Shown here: one piece after another, positions 20,656-33,009 of the stretch | How the letters are laid out: each line of letters begins with the position of its first letter | Position numbering within the stretch: position 1 is the stretch's first letter | Origin: Mesotaenium endlicherianum | Taxonomy: Eukaryota; Streptophyta; Zygnematophyceae; Zygnematales; Mesotaeniaceae | Reading direction: 5' to 3' | Assembly (NCBI GenBank): GCA_009602735.1 | Contig: WELA01013853.1 | Location: forward strand, 443,404 to 507,403 | Length of the DNA stretch: 64,000 nucleotides | Made by a program: the position numbers and the translations under genes | The notes under the pieces: model-generated | What the model was told of the DNA's origin: nothing | Database searches by the model: none | What the model saw: only the letters and a program-made list of their open reading frames with translations

Positions 20656-21985
20656 AAGATCCTAGTCTCGAATAGATATTCTACTTTATTAAGTACTTTA
20701 TCTATCTGTTTCATTACACTCATAGCAGTCACTACAAAAGTAGGCTCTAGCGGGGACGCGCTCCAGTGGGAGGTCGAGGCAGCCGATGTGGAAGCCAAGG
20801 TTGCAGCTCTCGCAGAGCAGCATCTTGGCCTCCTTGCCAGGGCTGTGGAAGATCTGGCACGCACAGTCCTTGGGCGGCCGTACGTGGCTGGGACGAACCT
20901 GCACATCAAGGTAAGGAAGGTGGCATGGACCACAGTTCTTCGTGTGGTCCTTGTGAAGACGGCCATCTGTGCCTTCCAGCTCCAGTACTCCTGACGCCAA
21001 GGCACGCTTGACGTGGAGGATGAGTGGCGAGCTGCTGGTGTCGAGGGTGTTCTTTGTCCGACGTTGCAGGTACACGAAGTCACTTGCGGAAATTTGCAAC
21101 ACCCGAGGACAATAGGCTCCTCCACGAGTCGTGGCATACCTGAGCGTGTCGCGATGCTGGGCGATACTGAGGTTGTCCATGGCCATGGGCATCAAGCGTT
21201 GGAACAGCTGTGCACGCTGCTTGATAAGAGCACTACATGTTTCAGGACTGTTCAAGTCTAGGACACTCTCAACCACGGTCTTGACTGCGACTGGCAGGAT
21301 CAGGTGGCGTCCATAGAGGAGAAAGTAGGGAGACTGCGAGGCCAAGGGTGCCTGTCGACTGAACCTGTATCCAATAGCTAGCCACGGGAGTGCGTTGTCC
21401 CAGTGGGTGCTGTTGCGTGTCAGGCAGTACTTGCGCAGCCCCAGCTTGACGGTCTTTACCATGCGCTCTGCAAGGCCGTCACCTTGGGGGTGATCGCGGG
21501 AGGTGGTGCGGTGGTCAATCATGGAGCGTTCTAGCAGCTTATGAAAGCTGCCTTGGAACTCCTTGCCCTGGTCGGTCAGCACCTCAGCGCAGCCGCCAAA
21601 ACGACTAAGGATCTGATCAAAGGAACGCCTTAGCGATCCCCTCACTGGCCTTGCTGGGCAAGGGCACAAGCTGAATCCACTTGGACAAGTGCTCAATCAT
21701 CACCAAGATATAGAGGTTGCCTCGGCAAAACTTGGGTAACTCCCCAGCCAAGTCCAATGACCACCTGTAGAACAGCCCCTGAATGGGCAGGGGGTTGAAA
21801 GCAACAGTGCGCGCTGTGAAGCTCGAGCGCACAAGGTCGCAGAGAGTGCAGAAGCTGACGACATCGGCCACGACCTTAGCCATGCCGTGCCACTAGTACT
21901 CGGCCTGCAGTAGGTTGGGAGTGCGCTAGACACCGAATTGTCCAAAGGCCTCATGCACGGTGCGCACCAGCTGGTTGCATGTGTC
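20656..21985 (-). mobile_element. PHD-family gypsy fossil, integrase and PHD part
   Basis: In element direction it reads an integrase (CTLCDLVRSSFTARTVAF, WSLDLAGELPKF, VLTDQGKEFQ, DHPQGDGLAERMVKTVKLG) and then a PHD finger (CQICHSPGKEAKMLLCESCN, HIGCLDLPL, CSDCYEC). It closely matches the integrase-PHD part of the methyltransferase element at 31900-33145. It is 5'-truncated at about 21985. Its 3' end continues at 11163-11787 on the far side of the inserted Chr-1 element. Broken fossil with a few interruptions in the visible part. Confidence 0.8.
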
Positions 21986-22026
21986 ACAGTTCTTACTTTA
22001 CGAGAATCTTTTTTAAGCTTTTCAGA

Positions 22027-22180
22027 AATGAGTTGTGCAAAACTGGACGAAAAATGCAATGACAAAAGAGGTGCTCTCAAAGTTGCACTGAGATTGGCTG
22101 TACAAGTATTTATACTTGCCAACGCGAGCCATCTGAGTGCACTTGGCACTGCTGCGACACCTATGTTCAAGTGGTTGTGA
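22027..22180 (+). CDS. Possible terminal exon of unknown protein
   Basis: After a pyrimidine-rich TTTTTTAAGCTTTTCAG an open frame reads EMSCAKLDEKCNDKRGALKV, then a hydrophobic helix (RLAVQVFILANASHLSALGT), and ends KWL with TGA. The composition looks protein-like and it lies just outside the truncated retroelement. No family is recognised. It may be a host exon remnant cut off by the insertion. Confidence 0.25.
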
Positions 22181-22503
22181 CGGGACCACCGTTTCAGTTG
22201 TAGGTGACGACCAAATGGTCTACCTCTTCACATGACGTGTAAAAGGAGACAAACCTTTTCATGGGAGGTTTTATTGTGACTCCTGGTGTACACCATGGAG
22301 TCTCATGACATCACGTAGGTATCATCGTGCCTGTTGGTAATATAATATATATATATTAACATACATTATATACCGCGCTATGTATGTATGTATTATATTC
22401 GATATCACAACGTACATAGCCTTCACAATTATATATGTATACGTATATACATTCCAATACATGCACAAACAATATCTATACCCAAAATGCGAAGTATAGC
22501 CCG
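22181..22503. other. Spacer with TA-rich tract
   Basis: It holds an alternating TA run at about 22338-22376 and TATATG/TACGTATA steps to 22450. No gene is seen. It forms the left flank of the methyltransferase element. Confidence 0.5.
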
Positions 22504-23513
22504 TGTCATGATTTATTGAGTCGAGGTTGACGTACAAAACCGAGCTCCACTTATGTGAACCATCAACCTAGGAAGACCAACTTTGCATTGACCTTACGCA
22601 TCTGTACGTTGACCTTTTTTAGATTTCCAAGTCACCAAAGTGTAGCGCGTCAATGCATCTTCCGAATGGCACCGGTTTCGCGTCATTTGGTTAAGTATTG
22701 AGGGAGATATGTGCGATCTAGTCCGCGTCACCTACCGGCCCCTAGCGGAACTTTCCCAAGGGCCAACTTGTGACTCAATGTCCCCAAAGGTGACATTGTT
22801 GGCTCTTTGTGATCCCAAAAACCCCTAGCTTTGTACGCACAAATCCGTGAGCCCCTTAGACTACATAAGTCTTGCATTTCCATAGTATAAGTGCATCATC
22901 GAGGCTATAACCTGGTGACTGCATCACCTACTTCTAGAGAAAGCTTCCTCAAGTTCCAGATTCACTTTTGAGGCGCTATCTAGGTAGAATCACCCAAGGT
23001 AAGCTCCACCAATGAGAGACACATAGCATATTCTACGTGCTTTGCTTTGATTGGTTTGAGTTATGCTTAGCCTATAGGAGCGTTAGTACATGCCGTGTAC
23101 ACATTAGTGGACATAAGAGAGCCTCCTAGAGTGATTAGATGCATTGGATCCGCCGCATACCACGTCGGATTTCCAGGAGTATAAGTACTAGAGATGTCCC
23201 TAGAGAGACATCTTTTAGAGGTCCCATTATGCCAGGTGGAAGTAACATAGATTATCAGTAAAGCTTACACTTTTATCTCTTGTGTTTTCAGGGCCACTTA
23301 GTTACTCTCTTATGAAGAGCAAGCCCTCCTGGCTTCCAGTCACTTGAAGAACTTCAGAAGTGGTGAGCAAAGTCACAGCTTAAACCCTTGCAGAGGACTA
23401 CTCTTGAAGACCATGATGTGCTTCCAGTGATCTTTTGGGCCATACTTCATTAGTTGTATTCCTATTAGTGACAATTCTAAGGTGCTCACATTGGAGAGTA
23501 CACACACCTTACT
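22504..23513 (+). repeat. Met-PHD repeat block A, 5' copy
   Basis: It begins TGTCATGATTTATTGAG and runs to GAGAGTACACACACCTTA about 47 bases before the gag start. It matches 33353-34360. Unlike the 3' copy it is not followed by block B. Confidence 0.85.
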
Positions 23514-23559
23514 TCTAAAAGTTCTCTCTTTGCCTGCAAGCAATTAGAAACTTCAGCGT

Positions 23560-24720
23560 ATGCCTACCCGTAGTGGGCGTTCTTATGATCCATACTACAA
23601 AGGGGTTAGTGAAGAAGACTCAGACTTGGATCTCAGCACTATCACTGAAACCTCTTCAGAGGAGCAACCTGCGCTCCAGCCCACGGCAGTTGCATCTGAG
23701 CCACCGTCCCAGTGGGCTCACTACGATTCCTGGTATCCTATGGCAGGTGACGAAGAGGTCAAGACTGACGAGTCCGCCTATTGCTTCAGCGGCAGGCCAG
23801 GCATCTATGATCTGGAAGATACCATCTCGGAGTTTCAGGGTGACTTTGCGGCAGCAAGGCTTAAGACGCCCACGCTAACAAAGCGCGACGTCGTTGACAC
23901 GCTTATGCGCTACCTCTCTCATGAGGCCCGCGACACCTTCCGCGAGAAGGAAGCCGAGCTCCGGACACGCATTGAGCTTGTAGGTGACCCACCAATGGCG
24001 ACCCTGCTAGCCGACCTAGTGCAAGCCTTCTGGAACATCCTGAAGACAGAGTTCCAGGCTGCAACTGAAGAAAAAGTGTATGAGCTGCACCAGTTCTGTC
24101 GACGCAAGAACGAGACGATCCGCATGATGTACCGCCGCTTGGTGCACCTACGCCGCAATGTCGGCACTGTCACCGACCAAGAGGCCGCGGAGATCTTCTT
24201 GCGTGCCGTTGAGCTGCGTCTGAAGGAGAGGGCTGTCGTCCCCCTCATTGACCGCCACGATTTAGAGTATTCGTTGGAGCAGGCCTACCTCTCCGTTGAG
24301 AAGCAGAGCCTGGCCGCCGCACGGAGCAACATTAGCGACCGTGTGGGCCTCGCATCTACGGGCGCGCCATGAGGCCTCGGTGCTACCATCTTCCACGAGC
24401 GCACGACGCTTGCCTGCCAGCCCCAGCAGCACCAGCAGCCTCAGTGCTCTCAGCTGCCCCAGCAGACGCAGCAGCGCGGAGCTACGCGTGGCCGCATTTC
24501 CATGGCCGCCACAACGAGTGACCCTCGCTGGTCTTGCGGAAAGATGGGCCACTCACGCTAGAACTGCACGCTTGCGCAGAATGGCAAGCCCGGCGATACC
24601 TACTGTGGCAAGGTCGGCCACCTGCGGATTGTTTGTCTACAGAAGAAGCGCGACGTTAAGAACGGGCGCACTCATGACGGTCCTTCGCATACAGCAGGAC
24701 AGCGAGGGAGGCGCAACCCT
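23560..24720 (+). pseudogene. Met-PHD gag region
   Basis: It starts MPTRSGRSYDPYYKG and continues into a helical capsid-like region with FWNILKTEFQAATEEKVYEL and RMMYRRLVHLRRNVGTVTD. It then has two zinc-knuckle-like stretches (about 24530-24660). The truncated copy at 51966-55256 shares these motifs. Fossil. Confidence 0.75.
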
Positions 24721-24749
24721 TGCTCGGGTGGACGCCTTACGATGACGGC

Positions 24750-26260
24750 AGCTACGGCCATGACGGACGCCGCGCTGACTCTCGGAGCCGACTACTGCAG
24801 CTTCAACGATGTCAGTGACGCCCTCGTGGAGGCCAACGCAAAGATCGCAAGACTCCGTGGCCTCTTCGACGCCGACAGCTACAACGCGCGGGGAGCACTC
24901 TTTGCACACGCTCCACCGTCCTGCGCCACAGCTCTGACAGCTGGCACCCGCACAGCCCTTGCGCACACGCCTGGCTCCAACCCTTGACAAAATCAGACGC
25001 CGACACTCGGCTCCGCGGCAGCCCCGCTGCCTCGCGCACGTCCGCGCGACGACGTAGCGTCCGCGACCGGAGCTGCTTGCGCCCGCTTAGACGGCCCTGC
25101 CAGCCATGCGCACACCACGCTGACACCTATCAGCAGCGACAGCACACGCTCTAACAAGCTGCCAGACGACAGGCTACAGGCCTGCGCGGCCGCGCCATCC
25201 CTTGGCATAGGCACGCCCGCAGACGGGACCACACGCACGCCAGCCTAGGCTCCGACAGAGCCCCTGGCCTGCCCTACCCTGCTGTCGCCAGCAGGCTCGA
25301 CCTCGGCCCGCGCAGCGACAGCTAGCACGCGGGCACGAGCTCACCGAACGGCGCGCACAATTTCCGCTAGCACAGTTGCCGCGTCCCTTGCCGTACGTAC
25401 GGCACGGCCGTGCGCAAATCTGCACACAGGCCGGAACAGCCGCCCCCTGCTGGCTGCTGCAGACAGCAGGACCCAGCAGAGGCCGCCACTTGTCGCCGGC
25501 ACGACAGGTGGGGCCGCTCCTGCCGACAGCAGCTTGCCCGCGCGCGCACTCACACGTACGCGCACATGGCACATCGCATTGCCAGGCCCGCTGCGCAGCT
25601 GGCGACGCCACAACAGCTCCGCAGCAGCAGCCGCAGCTGCGCACGGTAGCTGCGCACAGGTGCTGCCACGTGGCGCACGCACGCAGCCCGGCACGATCAG
25701 CGCAGAGACAGCGGCTGCGACCGCCATCTCCAGGCAGGGGGGGGCAACCCTGACTGCGCTGTGCGGTCGGATTCCCGGACAGGGCGCCAACGACGCGCCT
25801 GCAGCTGCGTGCAGCCAGGGTTTCACCCCTGGCGCACACGTGCCACCACTTCGCACGCGCTCACAGCCTGGGCCAGCCAACGCAGATTTGGTTGCCGCAA
25901 TTGCCATCCTCAGTCAAGGGGGGGCTACCCCAACGGTGCTGTCCGGCCAGATCACTGTGCGGGGTCCCGATGGCGCCAACGCGGCTGCGCACAGCCAGGG
26001 CTTAAACCCTGGTTGCACCCAAAATCCCGGCGACAGCGCATTTCGCGTTGCGGGGGTTCCAGCGATCAAACGCACCAGGGGAAGGGCGCCACGAGCTTTG
26101 CACGGGAGAGCCGAGACTGACGCCGACGTCGGTCTGACGACGCGACCCCTCGGCTCCAGGAGCCATCAGGAGGCGCCACGTGGCAGCCTCTTGACAGTCG
26201 CGTGCTCGCCAGCAGCTGCAGCCGTTCCTGCAGCTGCGCACTCGACGGCCGCTGCGCTTT
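24750..26260 (+). other. Met-PHD linker, low-complexity, partly duplicated
   Basis: This GC-rich Ala/Pro/Gly/Arg stretch lies between gag and protease. Two related blocks near 25730-25850 and 25915-26030 both carry a G run, then CAGCCAGGG and a CCTGG, so part of the linker arose by tandem duplication with a period of about 180 bp. No domain is seen. Confidence 0.5.
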
Positions 26261-26329
26261 CGGCTGCTACGCATGAGCGTAGGATGATCAGCACTTCTAA
26301 CGCCACGTTTTTGGATAATTTGCAGGGGA

Positions 26330-26650
26330 TTGTGCTCGTCAACACCCAAGCGCCGCAGCGCATCATGTCCGACACGGGCGCGCAGCCGGTCCTCATCAGC
26401 CTGCGCTACTTCCGTCGGCTGGGGCTCTCGTCCGCCGACTTGGAGGACTTGCCGACGCGCATTAACACCGCGACCGGCACCTCCAAGTCCGTCACAGGTT
26501 GCACAAGGCTGAAATTGCGGTTCACTCTCCGCCCGGGCACTGCAGACGAGACAACCATCCATTGGCACGCGCTCGTCACTCCTTCAGAGTCCTTTGACGT
26601 ACTACTGGGGCAGGACGTGCTCTTTCCCATCGGCACCGCGGGATCGGCAT
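26330..26650 (+). pseudogene. Met-PHD aspartic protease
   Basis: The stretch reads RIMSDTGAQPVLISLRYF, with the D-T-G-A active-site motif, and later SFDVLLGQDVLFPIG, the usual hydrophobic end of a retropepsin. It lies upstream of the methyltransferase domain. Fossil. Confidence 0.75.
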
Positions 26651-28699
26651 CGCAACTGGGCGGAGCGGGTCTTCTATCGACCTGACTAGCAGTCAAGAGG
26701 GACGCGCACGAGGTCCTTGCCCCTTGACATCGTCGATTGCCGCCCAGCGGTGTCCGCTCTCTACGGCTTCATGGGGCTGGGCGACGGCCGGCTAGTGGTC
26801 TAGACCAATAAGGGAGGGCCCGAGGACAAGGAGATCTTTGTGGGAGAAGACCTACTTGAGCCGCAGGATGAGGAGCCGGACCTGCCTAGCGCAGAGCTCG
26901 TCCTTGCGCCACAGGAGCAAGCAGGTGTCTTGGCAGCCCAGGCCAGAGAGCAAACACGCATCTGCGCAGCGCACCGCGCCAAAATGCGGCAAATGGCGAA
27001 GGATGCCATTGAGGCTCTCGCGTTGCTCGTACCATTGTCGCTGCCGCAGTTTTTGCTCGTGACTCAGCGGCCGCCGCCCCCACCGCTGCCACGGCCTCGG
27101 CGTCCCATAGTGGGCCTTTAGCAAAGACAGACATCCGAGTACGCCACAACGTACCCGTTGGCGTGGCCATCCAGTATAGTATGGACTCTCAGCCGCCAGC
27201 CCGACGCGCATCGCACCAGACTGGCTACTCCTGGCCTTGTATCACGACATCAGAGGAGGAGGCCATGCGCAAGCCGCCTATCCTGACGAGTCCAATGACC
27301 TACCCCTTGGCAACAACAAGGAGGAGGAGGAGCAGTAGGAGCAGCTTCTCGAGGAGTCTGCGGAGGAGTACCTCGCGCAGCCATCGGAGGAGCCTCGGCC
27401 ACCTATGCCCACGACGCACGTTCAGCGCAAGCCTGCAGGCCCGCCCAGCTTCAGCAACGTGCCGCAGGAGGCCGCGGCCCGGTCCAGCTGGGCTTGTGCC
27501 GCCGCAGCTGGACCCAGCCGTCCCGTGTCCCATGACTGCTCCACGAGCAACGAGTGCCGCACTTGTTCGCCTCCGCCCGCGCGGCAGCTGCTTCTTCCAG
27601 CACTACCTTGCCTCCCGTGCATCAGCTGCAGCCTCGGAGCAGCATCCGCGATTTGTCACACGTAGGCCCGGCTACCTGCGTCCATCCGCCCCTGTGATAC
27701 GCACACCGCACCAGGCCGACCATTGCGCCCGCTTGGGAGAACACTCCTCTCCGCGAGACAAGGCGCTTACGGTCGCTCACGCCCGTACGTGAGACGCGGG
27801 AGGTCACTCCTCTTTGCGAGCCGCGTGCCCGCTCCATCACCCCGCCGTACGATGACAGGGAGCGCACGCCCCTGCACGATGACACTCGCGAGCGAGGAGG
27901 CACGCCACCTTTTTGCTCACTCCCTGACTGCGACGACACACATTCCTCCTCAAAGGCGCATTACGCCCTGTACCTCAACCCTGCGGCTCGCCGCGCCGGC
28001 GTCCCACGCAGCCACCTTGCAGGCGACGGCCCCTCAGGATTGCCTCCTCAGTAGGTGGCATGCACAGGTGGCAGGCCGCTCCCTCGCCACCTGTTCACAG
28101 CAGCCACAGAAGCAGAGCTCATGCCGCATCTCCGGCATCCTCGCATCAAGCTCGCTCCACGAGGGCCGTCTCGCCCGCGAGTCCAGCTGGCCCCGCGCCA
28201 GCTCGTCCGGCCACGGCAGGTGGTTGGCAGCCCCAAGCAATCTGTCTGCACAGTCCCCGCTGAGGCCATGCGTGAGCGTCAGCGCGCCTACTTTGATCCG
28301 CATCCTTATCTGCCCCAGCGGCCCGATCTGGACCAGTTGGCTCATGCACCCTCGCACCAGGACAATCTCGCTCAGCGTGGCCAATGGCAGCAGCTGTGCG
28401 TTCGCATGGCCTGGCGTCAGGCCCGCGTTGTGCCGCCGGAGGCCTTGCAGGATGCCCACATGAGGTGGCGTTCCTATCAGGCCTACGCTCGGGAGGGGCG
28501 TCCCCTGCCCATTGCAGACCGCATTCCAAGTCTCACACGCGACTACGCCGAGCGCGCCATGGCTGCGCTCCGCATGGCGCCACATCAGCACAGTGCCGAA
28601 CGCACCTATCCGCCTCCCCCGCAGCCTGGCGATCCTGCCATGGGGTGCCGCCCGCTGCCGACACCCATCTGTGCCAACCCGCTCAACGAGCGGCCCGAC

Positions 28700-29655
28700 G
28701 GCATTGTGCTCGTTGAGCTCTTTGCTGGGATCGCCACAAGGTTGCTAGCAACCTTGGAAGCCGGCATTCCCGTACGCCGCTACGTCTACGTGGACCCCGA
28801 TCCCGAGGCTCAGCAGGTGGCCCGTCGGCAAATGGCTCTGTGCCACAAGCGGTTCCCATACCTCCTTCCCATGCACGCCTTCCGCCGCGCACAGACGGAC
28901 TGGCCCATGGAGATCCGCGACATCACCGTCGAGCATGTCACTCGCCTGGGGCCCATCGATCTCATCATCGCAAGTTGGGAGTGCCAAGGATTTTCCAGAG
29001 CTGGGCGTGGCAGAGCACTCAGTAACCCTCGCACGGCCCTCTTCTGGCACCTCCTCCGCGTCCTCAACATGGTGGAGGACCGTCAGCCGCCGCACACTCT
29101 TGCATGGGTCTTGAAGAACGTGGCCGTACGCCACAACCACAGGCCCGACGTCAGTGCCGACTTTGCCCTCTGCAGCAGCTACGTCGGTCGCAAGGCCGTC
29201 ATCGATGCTGCTCAGATTGGCTTGTTTGCGCATTGCAACCGCGCCTACTTCACCAACCTAGCGATGCCAGGCACGCTTGAGGCCTTAGCCGCCGCCCATC
29301 CGCGCCACACGCGCAACGTTGACTCCATCCTCGATGCCCCTCAACTGGCGCAGCGGGTGACGGTGCTGCCACATCCCTAGCAGGCGCAGTGCGAGGTCCT
29401 TCACGACGTTACTTGAGCGCTCCCCACCTTTGTCAGCCGCTACCACAGCGATGCCTTTGTGGGCGCTCAGCGCGGGATGGTCACTGACCAAAAGACTGGC
29501 ATGTTCGACAGGCCCCGCCCGACGGAGATGGAACGCGCCATGGGCTTCCCGCCATACCTCACGGACCTGGACGGTCTCACAGAGTTAAATCGCATTCGCC
29601 TCCTGGGCCAGGCGATTGACGCCCACGTGCTCACCTGGATCATGCTTCAGACACA
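28700..29655 (+). pseudogene. C5 cytosine DNA methyltransferase domain inside the retroelement
   Basis: Motifs run in order. SAM-binding motif I appears as VLVELFAGIATRLLATLEAG with acidic YVDPDPEAQ after it. The motif IV region reads LIIASWECQGFSRAGRGRAL and keeps the catalytic Cys. A motif VI-like WVLKNVAVR follows. VIDAAQIGLFAHCNRAYFTN matches the region before target recognition in DNMT3/DRM-like enzymes. RPRPTEMERAMGFPPYLTD and RIRLLGQAIDAHVLTWI match the closing motifs IX and X. Spacing suits one complete small methyltransferase of about 320 residues without a separate regulatory domain. It lies between protease and RT, in the element's own direction. It is interrupted in one or a few places and is treated as a fossil. 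The motif set indicates 5-methylcytosine transfer; target preference cannot be read from sequence. Confidence 0.85.
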
Positions 29656-30219
29656 GGCCTTGGCACCTCTTTACGCGAAAGCACGCCACCCAGAGCTGCC
29701 TTGGCCTGCTGACGCCATGGACAAGGACTCCCCTGACAATGACGGCCAGGCTTCGCCCGGCACTGCGTGGCATTCTCAGCACGAGGGGCCTGCCTCGCAG
29801 GCTCGCGCACGCCATTGGTCCCCGCCGCCGGCCTGTGACAATTCTAGTTTGCTGGTGGGGGGACGCAGGAGAGAGGAGGCCTCACAGCGACCCAGGGCGG
29901 TTCCGGTTGCCATTTCTTTTTCCTAGCTTGCGACCTCAGACAGGCGGTGCAGTGCAGCTGGCAGCAGCTGCCAAGGAGGAGGCACCCATCGCAGGCCGCG
30001 CACAGACAGCTGCAGGGCAGGTGACACCTGCAGCGCCACAGCATACGCCAGCAGCAGGGCAGGAGGAGCCGGCTGCAGGGCAGGAGCCCTCACCGGCTGT
30101 GCCTACATGGAAGCTGGGGGGGACTCTCACTGACGCCCAGGCGGCACAGCTGACGACACTGCTAGATGGGAGACGCAGCGTCAGCTTCGCTAACGGCATG
30201 CACAACCTTGGGCGCTATA

Positions 30220-31510
30220 AGGGAGATCCCATGCGGATCCCTCTCACGTCCAGAGAGCCTATTTTCCTCAAGAGATTGTGTTACAGTCACTTCAAGGATG
30301 GTTTGATTGGCGCACAGACAGGCAAGCTGGAGGACAGTTGGCTCATCAGGGAGTCTTTGTCGCGCTACGCCGCGCCCACGGTCATGCCAGCCAAGAAGGA
30401 TGTCTCGGGCAACTGGTCCAAGAAGAGGATGTGCGGTGACTATCGTTGGCTGGACAAGGTCACTGAGCAGGACAGGTACCCTATGCCGACGCCAGACAAG
30501 ATCTTTGATGACATTGGCACCTGCACTTGGTTCTCAGTGCTGGATCTGCGCCAGGGCTTCAGCCAGACTCCCATCGCCGAGGAGGATCAGCATAAGACGG
30601 CGTTCTGGGGGGCACAGCGCCTCTACGAGTGGGTGGTGATGCCTTTTAGGTTGAAGAACGTGCCGGCCACCTTTCAGAGGGTCATGGATAAGGAGCTGGC
30701 AGGGCTTCCCTCGCTCGGTGCTACATCGATGACGTGCTCGTCTTTAGTGAGACGTTTGAGGAGCACGTGGCCCATATCACTGCCGTGTTGGAGCGCTTGG
30801 AGGCCGCAGGGCTCAAGTGCCATCCCGGCAAGTGTACGTTTGGGACTCGAGAGGTGGAGTACTTCGGGCATCTGCTCTCTTTGAGCGGCCTGGCGCCGCA
30901 GCAGGCCAAGATCTCAGCCATCACGGGCATTCCGCCTCCCACGGATCTCTTGCAGCTGAGGGCCTTCCTTGGCATCGCCAACTACTATCGGCGCTGCGTG
31001 CCAGGGTTCAGCGAGCTGGCCAAGCCGCTCAACGACTTGTTGCGAAAGGGTTTTGCTTATGTGTGGGGGCCGAAGCAGCAGGCGGCATTTAACAAGCTCA
31101 AGGAGCTGTTGGTGAGCGCACCAATACTACGACGGCCTGACTATAAGAAGCCCTTCGTCCTCCACATCGACTGGTCGCAGGCAGGGCTGGGCGCGGTGCT
31201 GGTGCAGGAGCATGAGGGCTTCGAGCATGTGATGGCCTACGCTAGCCGCAGCAACAACCGCGCCGAGAGCAACTATGGCTCTTATGAGGGGGAGTGCCTG
31301 GCAGCAGTCTGGGCAATCGTGCATTTTAGGCACTACCTCTACGGCACCCACTTTCGCCTTGTCACCGACCATCAGCCACTCAAGTGGCTCACGACGTTGG
31401 AGCGCCTGACAGGCAAGTATGCACGGTGGGCGCTCATTCTGCAAGAGTACACCTTCGACGTGCATCACCACCCTGGGTCCACTAACATGGACGCCGACGG
31501 CCTTAGCCGT
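30220..31510 (+). pseudogene. Met-PHD reverse transcriptase and RNase H region
   Basis: RT motifs include KRMCGDYRWLDKVTEQDRYP, WFSVLDLRQGFSQTPI, VMPFRLKNVPATFQRVMD and YIDDVLVFSE, then LRAFLGIANYYRRCVPGF. RNase H follows with FVLHIDWSQAGLGAVLVQ, EGECLAAVWAI and the LVTDHQPLKWL box. The type is Ty3/gypsy. Fossil. Confidence 0.9.
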
Positions 31511-31879
31511 AACCCTCTTCCATTGTTGAAGGACTTGATTGTGGCGCACCATGACGAGGACGAGCCTATGGCGTGGCACGCAGCGGCATTCTTGGACTTC
31601 ACTGTAGACAGCGAGGTGCGGCCCGCAGGGCTCACGAGCCTAGCCATGGTGACTGTCAACACTCGGCGCTTGGCATTGGCAGCAGCAGGGGAGCAAGACA
31701 GCTGGCAGCGGGGGCCCGATGATGTTTGGGAGGACGCCCCAGTGTTGCAGTATGTCACCTCTAAGGTGATGGCTCTAGGCGTCACCACGAGGGAGTGCGA
31801 GCGCGTCCTTAAGCGCAGCCGCGACTTCGTCTTCATGGAGGGGCGCGTGCGCCGGGTGATGGCAGACGGCTCCGTCTTG

Positions 31880-32970
31880 GTGGTTTCGAGCCTGCTGTAC
31901 GTAATCAGCTGGTGCGCCGTGTGCACGAGGCACTGGGACACTTTGGTGTCAAGCGCACGCTCAGCCTTCTTCAGGCCAAGTACTGGTGGTCCGGCATGAC
32001 TAAGGTCGTCACCGACATCGTCAGCAACTGCACTCTCTGCGACCGTGTGCGCTCGAGCTTCACAGCCCGCACCGTCGCTCTCAGCCCTCTCCCTATTCAG
32101 GGGCTGTCCTACAGGTGGTCACTTGACTTGGTAGGGGAGCTGCCCAAGTCTCACCAAGGCAACCTCTACGTCTTGGTGATGATTGAGCACATGTCCAAGT
32201 GAATCAAGCTCGTGCCTTTGCCCAGCAAGACCAGTGAGGGGATTGCTCAGGCCTTCCTTGATCAGGTTCTTACCCGTTTTGGAGGCTGCGCTGAGGTGCT
32301 AACCGACCAGGGCAAGGAGTTCCAGGGCACTCTTCAGAAGCTGCTGGAGCGCTCTGTGATCGAGCACCGCACCACCTCCCGCGATCATCCTCAATCTGAC
32401 GGCCTTGCAGAGCGCATGGTGCAGACCGTCAAGCTTGGGTTGCGGAAGTACTGCATTGCCCACGACAGCACCCACTGGGATGACGCCCTCCCGTGGTTGG
32501 CTACGGGGTATAGGTTCAGTAAGCAGGCCTCCTTGGCCTTGCACTCTCCCTACTTCCTTCTCTACGGCCGCCAGCCAGTCCTGCCCGCCGCAGCCAGGAC
32601 CGTGGCCAAGAACGTCTTGGACTTGGACAGTCCCGAGACGTGGAGCGCTCTTATTGGGCAGCGTGCGCAGCTCTTCCAGCGCCTGATGCCCATGGCCATG
32701 GATAACGTCACCATCGCGCAGCAACGCGATACGCTGAGGTATGCCATGACTAGTGGAGGAGCGTATTGTCCGCAGGTGTGGCAATTTTTTGCAGGTGACT
32801 TCGTGTACCTGCGACGTCAGACGAAGAACATCCTCGACACCAGCAGCTCGCCGATCATCCTGCGCGTCAAGCGCGTCTTGGCGTCAAGAATCCTGGAGCT
32901 GGAAGGCGCAGATGGCTGTCTTCACAAGGACCACACGAAGAACTGTGGACCATGCTGCCTTCCTAACCTT
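31880..32970 (+). pseudogene. Met-PHD integrase region
   Basis: A zinc-binding part (LGHFGVKRTLSLLQAKYWW, CTLCDRV) precedes the core with WSLDLVGELPKS, VLTDQGKEFQ and DHPQSDGLAERMVQTVKLG. A C-terminal beta-rich part (FVYLRRQTKNILDTSSSP, LRVKRVLASRILELEG) follows. This is a retroviral-type DDE integrase, not a tyrosine recombinase. Fossil. Confidence 0.88.
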
Positions 32971-33009
32971 GACTTGCAGATTCGTCCCCACGACGCGCGC
33001 CCGGCCATT

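Noticed and set aside
25174-25907. Minus-strand Cys/Arg-rich long frames within the Met-PHD linker
   Set aside because: They mirror GC-rich plus-strand linker sequence and show no known domain.
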